The notes under the pieces are model-generated. The model did not search any database. It had not been told where the DNA came from and saw only the letters and a program-made list of their open reading frames with translations. Of a stretch of DNA of 64,000 nucleotides, positions 57,802 through 64,000 are shown piece by piece (position 1 is the first letter of the stretch; the number at the start of each line of letters is the position of its first letter). The position numbers were made by a program, and so were the translations under genes. The DNA comes from Reyranella sp. CPCC 100927. GTDB taxonomy: Bacteria; Pseudomonadota; Alphaproteobacteria; Reyranellales; Reyranellaceae. Location of the stretch: assembly GCF_007859315.1 (NCBI RefSeq), contig NZ_VOHA01000018.1, positions 1 to 64,000 on the forward strand, in the 5' to 3' direction.

Positions 57802-57926
57802 CTGTAACTCCCAGGGCAAGCAGCCTTGATCGTCTCAAAAGAGACGCTGCGGCTTGACCAGCACCAGGCTCGCCGCAACGCCGATGGCTTTTGTGGACAG
57901 CCGACGCTTCGCCTGAAGCCTTCAAC

Positions 57927-58454
57927 TTAGGAAGGCTGCAGCGTGCTGGCTGGATAGACGGCGAAAAAGTAAGCAGAAAAGAAAAAGCTGTCCTTGATTT
58001 TCCAGTCATGCTTCGAGATTTCGGTCGACACAACCATCGACGCAACGACGGTTTCCACCGTCTGGTCGTTCACCGTATCCTGGGACTGCACGGATTGAAT
58101 GTCGTTCGTACTGCCGATCGAACTTTCACCAATCACGCCCTTCAAGACGTCAATGGCGAGGCCGACGGCAGCAATGGCTGTTCTCGGATATTCACCGGCA
58201 ATGGCGCTATTGATGGCGTCCTTGGCGCCTTCCTTGTACTCGTCCAGGACTGAATCGGACGCATACTGAACGGTCGTATCAAATTGAAAGTAGAGTGCTT
58301 CCTGTGCCGGTGGCATGTCTATTTTGAAATATGTTTTAAATGAATCAGTAATTTGCTGCTGGTATTTGGAAATCAGTTCATCAATCTTATGCTTGAGATC
58401 GTCCATTTTTGAAATTTCTTTTTCGATGTCTGCGTTCGAGTGCTTATCGGACAT
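57927..58454 (-). CDS. Hypothetical protein with N-terminal coiled coil
   Basis: A 175-residue protein. The N-terminal DIEKEISKMDDLKHKIDELISKYQQQITDSF (given here as positions 10-40) has heptad-like spacing and suggests a coiled coil; the middle holds DEYKEGAKDAINSAIAGEY, and the C-terminal part has WKIKDSFFFSAYFFAVYP. It contains no cysteine, no signal peptide, and is clearly less GC-rich than the genome average, so it may be acquired. No family recognised. ATG 58454 chosen because it begins the polar segment MSDKHSNADIE; ATG 58469 is in frame. Confidence 0.6.
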   Translation of the reverse strand: MSDKHSNADIEKEISKMDDLKHKIDELISKYQQQITDSFKTYFKIDMPPAQEALYFQFDTTVQYASDSVLDEYKEGAKDAINSAIAGEYPRTAIAAVGLAIDVLKGVIGESSIGSTNDIQSVQSQDTVNDQTVETVVASMVVSTEISKHDWKIKDSFFFSAYFFAVYPASTLQPS

Positions 58455-58469
58455 TGTCGGATCCTCCAA

Positions 58470-58804
58470 CGAAGGTTGATGCGTTCTGAAGGGATCGATT
58501 GCCGAGAGACGACAGATTTGTGAAAGCTCGATGGACGTTCAGCGTTGGGCCAGTGCAGCAGCGCTGACCGTCGTGACCGCCCGTCTGTCGGGTCAGGTTG
58601 AGACCACCGGCGTTTCGCGCGACCTGCCGTCCATTCGCGAAGCCGCCGACACATCGTTATAAAAAATAAATGCGCGATTAAGTCGTTACGCGTCGTCAAT
58701 AACACGCAACGTCTATTGGACGTTAGGCCGGCCGTCTCCGGAGACTGGTCTTAGCGTCTCAGGCAGCGGCGTGTCGGCGGTCGACCGAACATGTGAGTCT
58801 GCGC
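58470..58804. other. Gap with AT-rich patch and small hairpin
   Basis: The 335-base gap between a hypothetical gene and the AraC gene holds no gene. It includes an AT-rich patch (GTTATAAAAAATAAATG, about 58657-58673) that could be a promoter for the minus-strand gene at 58454, and AACGTC-TATTG-GACGTT (58708-58724), a perfect 6-bp inverted repeat just beyond the AraC stop, possibly a terminator or operator. Confidence 0.4.
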
Positions 58805-59815
58805 CTAAGAGGAGGCCCGCGCCCTCGCCATGTCGCGGCAGTCGCTCGGACTGATGCCAAAGCGGCGCCTGAATGCCTTGCCGAATGCGGACAAGTCGGT
58901 GTAGCCGGCATTGAAGGCAATCAGCCCGATCGGCTGTGACACCGCGGTCTCGAGCAGCATGCGGGCGCGCTGCAGGCGAACATCACGCAGAAAGCCAGCG
59001 ACCGTCTGGCCGCGATGAGCAAACAGACGATAGAGATGCGCCCGCGAACACCCGATCGCAGAGGCAATCCTGTCCGCGGTCAGATCGTCTCGCCAGTAAT
59101 GCGTTTCGACATAGTGTCGCGCCGAGTCGAAGAAACGGTCCTCGAGCCGCTCGCGCGCCTCGAGCGGCTTGCCCCCCAGTTTGGCCAGGAGCGTCATCGC
59201 GAGCGCGGTGGCGGCTTGCATGGCGGCCGCGCCCTCTCGTCGATCCAAAACCGAACCGTGTTTTGCCAGGGCACGCAGATACGCCAGCATGACTGGCGTC
59301 AGGCCGCCTTTCGGCAGGAGGCGCACCGGCATACCTGGCGCTGTGAGATCGCCGCTTCCCATCGCAGCCATCACTGTGGCGCGCGACAAGGCCAGATACG
59401 ATATCTCCGTGACGGTAGAGGCGCAGGAGATCGCAGGACGGTCGCAATCAAACAGGACAAGGCCGCTGCGGGAGTCCAGGATGGTGGCCTCATCTCCATG
59501 GGAGAACTGGAAGGTGCCGCGGCGTATGCAGCCGACCAGGACGAGATCACTGTCGCGCTTGCCAAAGGTGCCTCGAACGGGGTCGTTGCGAAGGTTCGCG
59601 AAGACGGCGCCATGGCCGTCCGCGCAACCGACGATCTCGCCCCGGAAGTTCTGTCCCGCGTCCGACCCGGGCAGCCTGTCGATATAGGAGCCGACGAACA
59701 ACTGCCGCCAGTAATCGAAGCGTTCTCCTGCCGCCACGGTGTCCGTTGTTATCCGGCTGAACTCAAGGGATTGCGGCGCCGGTTGCCGCGCCGGCTCTGG
59801 AGGAGAATGCTGCAT
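58805..59815 (-). CDS. AraC family transcriptional regulator
   Basis: A 336-residue regulator with an N-terminal AraC-binding-like (AraC_binding_2) domain (RFDYWRQLFVGSYIDRL, GTFQFSHGDEATILDSRSG) and a C-terminal double helix-turn-helix. The latter reads DRIASAIGCSRAHLYRLFA and then IGLIAFNAGYTDLSAFGKAFRRRFGISPSD (positions about 290-320), the family signature. It probably activates a catabolic or stress gene in response to a small ligand; no target is adjacent, and the MBL gene at 60025 is on the same strand but upstream of it. Confidence 0.93.
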   Translation of the reverse strand: MQHSPPEPARQPAPQSLEFSRITTDTVAAGERFDYWRQLFVGSYIDRLPGSDAGQNFRGEIVGCADGHGAVFANLRNDPVRGTFGKRDSDLVLVGCIRRGTFQFSHGDEATILDSRSGLVLFDCDRPAISCASTVTEISYLALSRATVMAAMGSGDLTAPGMPVRLLPKGGLTPVMLAYLRALAKHGSVLDRREGAAAMQAATALAMTLLAKLGGKPLEARERLEDRFFDSARHYVETHYWRDDLTADRIASAIGCSRAHLYRLFAHRGQTVAGFLRDVRLQRARMLLETAVSQPIGLIAFNAGYTDLSAFGKAFRRRFGISPSDCRDMARARASS

Positions 59816-60024
59816 GGCACTGTTCCCAAAGTCGGATGGTTGTCACCCAAACCTTGTGGTTGCCCCTGCCGCGAGGCGGCCGAAACGCGGCGCCCGCGGG
59901 TCGTCAACCACGGTCTTCTCCCCCGCCGGCCGTCGTTATAACAGATGCGCCGTGCGCCAGGAACGCTCCGGATACGGAACCGCCAGCACCGCCGCCAGCC
60001 ATGGCCCGATTCGGGTACGGAAAT

Positions 60025-60825
60025 TCAGATCGCCTGGAAGACGAACGCTTCGCCGTTGCGTGTCACCCGCCCTATGCCGGGAAAGTCCAGGTGCGCGCCC
60101 GCGACGAGATAGTTCGGCTGCACGGCACGCTCCATGAGCATCAACCGCGCTTCGCGCGCCTTCGACTGGTTGCTGTCGAACTCCCACGCGACTTCCGGAC
60201 GTGCGAACTGAATGGAAGGGACATGCATGGTGTCGCCCCAGGCCAGCAGGCGTCCGGCGCCACTGTCGATCTCGTAGGCCGTATGTCCCGCCGAATGACC
60301 CGCGGCCTTGACCGCCGTGATGCGCGTGCTGACCTGAAACCTGTCGTCGATCGGCCGGGTGCGATCGCGCAGCGACGCCAATCGACCACGGAAAACCGAC
60401 AGTTCTTCCTGCCCGACGAAGACGTGTTCCATGCGCGGAAACGCCGCCGAGCCGTCGGGGGCGATGAGTCCGTTCACATGGTCCTCATGCGTGTGGGTCA
60501 GCGCGACGTGCGTGACGCTGTGCCTGTCGATCCCCGCTTCCTGCATCGCCGCCAACAGCGCGCCCATGGTCGGCAGCCAGCTGTTCGACGCGCCGGTGTC
60601 GATCAGGACAGAGCGCTCCGCCTCGATGATCAGGAACGCATTGACCGACAGCCGCAGCTGGCCGCCCACCAGCGCAACCCCGGCCGGTACCGTCTTGAAC
60701 GCCAGCCCGGACACCTGGCGCAGTCTCGTCGGGGGCATGTCCACGTAGCCATCGCGCAGCGCTACGACCTTCACGTCGCCGAACGCAAACGAGGCATGGT
60801 TAGGTCCGCTCGCAATCAATTTCAT
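60025..60825 (-). CDS. MBL-fold metallo-hydrolase
   Basis: A 266-residue metallo-beta-lactamase-fold enzyme. The metal-binding motif is THTHEDHVNG (HxHxDH with Glu between), a further His is in GHSAGHTAYEI, an Asp in WGDTMHVPS, and a last His in GAHLDFPG. This group includes lactonases such as quorum-quenching enzymes and alkyl sulfatases; the substrate is unknown. ATG 60825 is supported by GAGG five bases upstream; more ATGs lie in frame up to 60915. The 59816-60024 gap between it and the AraC gene shows nothing recognisable. Confidence 0.9.
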   Translation of the reverse strand: MKLIASGPNHASFAFGDVKVVALRDGYVDMPPTRLRQVSGLAFKTVPAGVALVGGQLRLSVNAFLIIEAERSVLIDTGASNSWLPTMGALLAAMQEAGIDRHSVTHVALTHTHEDHVNGLIAPDGSAAFPRMEHVFVGQEELSVFRGRLASLRDRTRPIDDRFQVSTRITAVKAAGHSAGHTAYEIDSGAGRLLAWGDTMHVPSIQFARPEVAWEFDSNQSKAREARLMLMERAVQPNYLVAGAHLDFPGIGRVTRNGEAFVFQAI

Positions 60826-60950
60826 GGCGCCCTCGGTTTGAGACACGGCGAACCTGTCCGGCATAGCGCCGGCCATCATGGCGAGCCTCTGCGCGTGATG
60901 GCAACCTCTCCGCACAAAGCTGTAGAGCGCGTTGATGAAAGCGGGCTGCC

Positions 60951-61074
60951 GTCATCCTGAGCGCAGCGAAGGATCTTGCGGTGTTGGCATAATCGCCGTC
61001 GGCGCCGGTGATCACCAGAGCCGACGACCTTTGGACGGCCCACCGCGAGGTCCTTCGCTGCGCTCAGGACGACG
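60951..61074. repeat. Long palindromic dispersed repeat, class A copy 2
   Basis: GTCATCCTGAGCGCAGCGAA, continuing GGATCTTGCGGTG (60951-60983), is inverted at 61040-61074 (CACCGCGAGGTCCTTCGCTG, then CGCTCAGGACGAC). It lies between the MBL gene start and the end of the beta-lactamase-fold gene, both on the minus strand, 40 bases from the latter's stop. Copy 1 is at 1223-1348. Confidence 0.85.
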
Positions 61075-61113
61075 GCAGCGGCGATTCCATTAAACGATGA
61101 ACGTTCCTGCCGA

Positions 61114-62484
61114 TCAGGGAACGCGCGGACAGTAGCGGTAACGCCCACCCTGGTGCCAGAGCAGGCGATCGACAACACCGTCCGTGTTGCGGAGAAAGGT
61201 GCCCTGCGCGTCGACGAAGCGCATGAAAAAGCGATTGTCGGCCTCGGCGAACAGTTCGTACTCGGGCTGTCCGCTGCCGCGCACGAACAACCGGCCCGCT
61301 TCGGCGCGGATCACCAGTGCGAATGCCGGGGTCATCCGGTAAGTGCCCTCGTACTGCGCGAGAAGGGCGGGATCGACGCTGACCTGAGGCGGGTATTCGG
61401 CGAGCGTGAAGGCCGGATTGGTCAGCCGCAGCCCGAGGTCGTTCACCGGGTTTGCGGCATTGGCGAGCACAATGGCACCGGCGCGACGACGCGTGGAGAA
61501 CCCGGCGTAGGATGCGTAGCTGCCGGTGAGACCATCCTTCCAGACGATCTCGTCGCCATGGTCCGATGTCACCGCCCAGCCCAGGCCCGCCTTCGTGCTG
61601 GCGCGATCGGTTGCACGACGGGTCTGCAACAACAGATCGGCGGCGGCGCGCAGCGGGCTGGCGGCATCGGCAAAGCATGTTGCGCGCATGAACTTGAGAA
61701 GATCGTTCGCGGTCGAGCGCAGCGCACCGGCGCCGGCAAGGGCGGCGAAATCCCAGTTCGTTCCAGCCTTGAGATTGGAGAGATGCCCCCGGGCAAGGCG
61801 CTCCCGCATCGAACCCGTCAGCGTGATGCGCGTGTCGGCGAGCCCCAGCGGCACGCAGATGCGCGACACGACAAGATCCTCGTAGCGCGCGTTGGCCTTG
61901 AGCGACAGGACGTGGCCGAGCAGGCCGAAGCCCAGGTTGGAATATTCATAGTGCGCACCGGGATCGAAGCGCAGGGCATGCCCCGACAGGAAGGCATAGA
62001 GGTGCGCGGCCGCGTAGGCAGCATAGGGATTGCTGCCACCGTCCCGAAGGTTATCGGGGATGCGCGGCAAGCCTGACGTGTTCGTCGCGAGGTCCAGGAA
62101 GGTGATCTGCCTGCCGTTGCGGGTCGGCATCCTGACGTTGGCGGGAAGATCGTTTGCGACCGGATCGTCGAGCTTGACGTCGCCGCGCGTCACCATGTCG
62201 GCCAGCAACAGGGCCGTGAAGACCTTGGTGATCGAACCGATCTCGAACACGCTATCGCCATCCAGCGGGTGGCTGTCGGCGCCGCCGCCGGCACCATGGG
62301 CGACGATCTTGTGCTGGCTGGAATCGAATGAGCAGACGACCATGCCGACGCTCTGGCGGGCAAGGTCGATGCGATCCCGCAGGATCGCGCGCGTTTCATC
62401 CTCGGACACCGGATCGGCGTGCGCTTGCGTCGCGAACACCGCGCCGGCGGCCACTCCCAGAACAAGATCTCGACGGCGAAGCAC
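61114..62484 (-). CDS. Exported serine hydrolase, beta-lactamase class C fold
   Basis: A 456-residue enzyme. With GTG 62484 as start the N-terminus is VLRRRDLVLGVAAGAVFATQAHADP, given here as a signal peptide of about 23 residues with a Tat-like RRRD. The catalytic SxxK is in IGSITKVFTALLL, the YxN motif is YEYSNLGFGLLGHVL, and a KTG-like turn is WKDGLTG. After about residue 350 follows a small beta-barrel (YEGTYRMTPAFALVI), as in EstB/D-aminopeptidase relatives. It is likely a periplasmic esterase or peptidase. The frame runs on to 62769, but without the family pattern. Confidence 0.88.
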   Translation of the reverse strand: MLRRRDLVLGVAAGAVFATQAHADPVSEDETRAILRDRIDLARQSVGMVVCSFDSSQHKIVAHGAGGGADSHPLDGDSVFEIGSITKVFTALLLADMVTRGDVKLDDPVANDLPANVRMPTRNGRQITFLDLATNTSGLPRIPDNLRDGGSNPYAAYAAAHLYAFLSGHALRFDPGAHYEYSNLGFGLLGHVLSLKANARYEDLVVSRICVPLGLADTRITLTGSMRERLARGHLSNLKAGTNWDFAALAGAGALRSTANDLLKFMRATCFADAASPLRAAADLLLQTRRATDRASTKAGLGWAVTSDHGDEIVWKDGLTGSYASYAGFSTRRRAGAIVLANAANPVNDLGLRLTNPAFTLAEYPPQVSVDPALLAQYEGTYRMTPAFALVIRAEAGRLFVRGSGQPEYELFAEADNRFFMRFVDAQGTFLRNTDGVVDRLLWHQGGRYRYCPRVP

Positions 62485-62828
62485 GGGACAACCTGATGAT
62501 CTGAACGGATCGGGCAACGCGTCGAGAGAGTAGGCAAGGTGCTTTTTGAAGACAAGCGCCGCTCCTGGATCCCCGTTACGCTCGCACGACCATTGCGACT
62601 CACGGTCCAGCGAGAGCCGGTATTGGTTGCGCCAACGCTGAAAATCAGCTATCAGCGCGCCCCCGCAACGCCATGATGGAGGCGGCCTTGTTTGCAACCG
62701 CGCGCTTCCCGGGTTCGATCCGCGACAACTGACGCGCGGCCCGGGGTTCGATCCCGGGCGAACCCACAACGCCCGACACCGCCTGCCCTGTCGCCAGGTC
62801 GCTGGACCTGCGTTTGCGGAATGCTGTC
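62485..62828. other. Gap with two tRNA-like CGGGTTCGATCC segments
   Basis: No gene is seen between the divergent hydrolase and PcfJ-like genes. CCCGGGTTCGATCCGCG (about 62704-62720) and CCCGGGGTTCGATCCCGGG (about 62739-62757) repeat a T-arm-like core 35 bases apart. The second pairs as a hairpin (CCGGG with CCCGG), but no D-arm, anticodon arm or acceptor stem can be assembled, so it is not a working tRNA. Promoters for both flanking genes should also lie here. Confidence 0.45.
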
Positions 62829-63956
62829 ATGACCTCGTCTCTCTCGCGGGCCTCCCGCCCGGAGGCCGCGCGTTCGCGCCTGCTGGAACGCCAGCTCCGA
62901 CGATACCAGAAGCCCTTTCAAAGTGCCGTGCGGGCGCTGGCCCGGCGGCACACGCGGCTGGCGGACCTTGCCGCAAGCTTTCCGGCGCTGCTGTTTGCGC
63001 TCGCCGTCCCGCGGCTGGGAGTCAAGCCCGAGCCCGCGATCGCGCGCGTGATCCAAGGTCAAAGCCTGGCCGAGATCGCCGCTGCGGCCGGCATACCGCT
63101 GTGGCTGCGCAAGCTGTCGCCCGAAGCGCTGGCCCGTCCGATCCGGAAACTGCCCGACGGCGCCCTGTTTCGCCGGCAGATCGTGAACCACCTACCACCC
63201 TCAACCAAGCTCGCGCCGGCGTGGCTGGAGGCCGTGACGGACGTGGCCACGTTCGCCCACGAGGCGGCGGCCGTGTGGATCGCACGCGAGTTCGTCCGCG
63301 AACCCAAGCACGTGGAACCGGCGCGACTGCGGCTCCTCAGTCTCTGGTTATGGTTTTCCTGCCAGCCGGAGACGTTCGGTTACACGTTGATCGACAAGCC
63401 ATGGACCCTCGACATGCGCATCGGCACCGCATTTACCGCCGCGAATGCGTGGCACACGACCCTGGAGCTGCACCTCAACCTCGGCCACCAGCCGATTGCA
63501 GACGTATGGCTCCGCGCCGGCCGCGTGGGCGGGTACGACTTTCTGCCGCTGACCTCGATTGCGGCCATCATCGAAGAAGCCGCCGCCATGAGGAATTGCG
63601 TGCGCACCTATGGCAACAGCCTGGCGCACAATCGCTCACGGCTCTGGAGCCTGCGACGGGATGGCGAGCGCATCGCCACGCTATGCGTTGCCGCTCGCAA
63701 CGAGCCGCTGCTGAACATCGTCGAGCTCAGAGGCCCGGGAAACGCCGAGGCGCCGATCGACTCGTGGTGGGCGGCACGTCAATGGTTGCACATGCACGAT
63801 CTGCCCCAGATCAAGACGGGGCGACGTGAGTCGGCGCCGCTCGATCGCGCCACCTGGATCGCGCTGTGGCGCCCCTACTGGCTCGCCCAGCGCCGCATTC
63901 CGAACTGGCTGCCGATCGTGCCGTCGCGCACGGCGCTCGACGCGCTCGACGCGTGA
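62829..63956 (+). CDS. PcfJ-like protein
   Basis: A 375-residue basic protein. The C-terminal part has EEAAAMRNCVRTYGNSLAHN followed by RSRLWSLRRDGERIATLCV, the conserved C-x-x-x-Y pattern and strand of PcfJ-like proteins, first described on a conjugative plasmid of Enterococcus. The N-terminal half is Ala/Arg-rich and helical (RLLERQLRRYQKPFQSAVRA). No signal peptide or membrane segment. Function unknown; often plasmid or mobile-element linked. ATG 62829 is favoured; ATG 62814 is in frame with no better ribosome binding site. The last 44 bases of the window (63957-64000) hold nothing visible. Confidence 0.72.
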   Translation: MTSSLSRASRPEAARSRLLERQLRRYQKPFQSAVRALARRHTRLADLAASFPALLFALAVPRLGVKPEPAIARVIQGQSLAEIAAAAGIPLWLRKLSPEALARPIRKLPDGALFRRQIVNHLPPSTKLAPAWLEAVTDVATFAHEAAAVWIAREFVREPKHVEPARLRLLSLWLWFSCQPETFGYTLIDKPWTLDMRIGTAFTAANAWHTTLELHLNLGHQPIADVWLRAGRVGGYDFLPLTSIAAIIEEAAAMRNCVRTYGNSLAHNRSRLWSLRRDGERIATLCVAARNEPLLNIVELRGPGNAEAPIDSWWAARQWLHMHDLPQIKTGRRESAPLDRATWIALWRPYWLAQRRIPNWLPIVPSRTALDALDA

Positions 63957-64000
63957 TCGGCGGCGCCTCAGGTGACGCTATCGTCGACCCGCCCTTGACA

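Noticed and set aside
62700-62760. Candidate tRNA genes
   Set aside because: Only a T-arm-like core is present twice; no D-arm, anticodon arm or acceptor pairing can be built.

Overview
The window is GC-rich DNA with dense, mostly unidirectional coding clusters. Its content points to an Alphaproteobacterium: molybdenum hydroxylase (CO dehydrogenase-like) genes with CoxD/E/G and XdhC accessories, SufS/SufU, an ECF42-type sigma factor with YCII and DUF899 partners, a type I secreted RTX protein, and many short palindromic intergenic repeats. The genus cannot be read from the sequence. No rRNA, credible tRNA, CRISPR array, intact insertion sequence or phage was found.

Layout. 1-1186: the start of a secreted DUF4139-like protein (cut by the window edge) and an alpha/beta hydrolase. 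1338-8403 (minus): one long accessory operon reading coxD, coxE, two split XdhC proteins, a molybdopterin-binding/MobA-like fusion, sufS, sufU; it probably builds and inserts the molybdenum cofactor and Fe-S clusters of the molybdenum hydroxylase encoded about 22 kb away. 8556-10055: an SDR oxidoreductase and a TetR regulator. 10196-14589: an RND efflux pair divergent from that TetR gene; the permease carries an in-frame palindromic repeat. 14590-19249: an AcoR-like sigma-54 activator divergent from an esterase/flavin-oxidoreductase unit that has a textbook -24/-12 promoter and a strong intrinsic terminator.

19288-26392 is the most interesting region: an ECF42 sigma factor with its YCII (DGPF) partner, two DUF899 proteins, two further YCII proteins, a GFA protein, a beta-lactamase-fold hydrolase and a Tat-exported epoxide hydrolase. 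Four transcription-unit starts carry the same promoter, TGTCG(G/A)-N17-CGTCC, matching what is known of ECF42 targets, so the locus looks like a self-contained regulon readable from sequence. 26480-30276 follows with DUF427, GNAT and DoxX genes and then a tightly coupled VOC-ArsR-SRPBCC-methyltransferase operon with a perfect operator palindrome in its promoter.

30327-34952 (minus): coxG, coxS, coxL, coxM; the large subunit has the form II active-site loop (AYRGAGR), so CO may not be its substrate. 35032-41261 (minus): a GH17 membrane protein, an M81 metallopeptidase, a lone AAA ATPase and a DUF2817 peptidase. 41792-53238 (minus): a type I secretion cassette with HlyD-like adaptor, ABC exporter, a HlyC-like acyltransferase that seems to have lost its catalytic residues, and a 2439-residue haem peroxidase/RTX protein. 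53840-64000: a Tat-exported GH1 glycosidase, a DUF4375 protein, remnants of an MFS transporter and of a second GH1 gene, two unrecognised small proteins, an AraC regulator, an MBL-fold hydrolase, a beta-lactamase-fold hydrolase and a PcfJ-like protein.

At least seven classes of short palindromic repeats sit between genes, at gene ends and once inside a gene.
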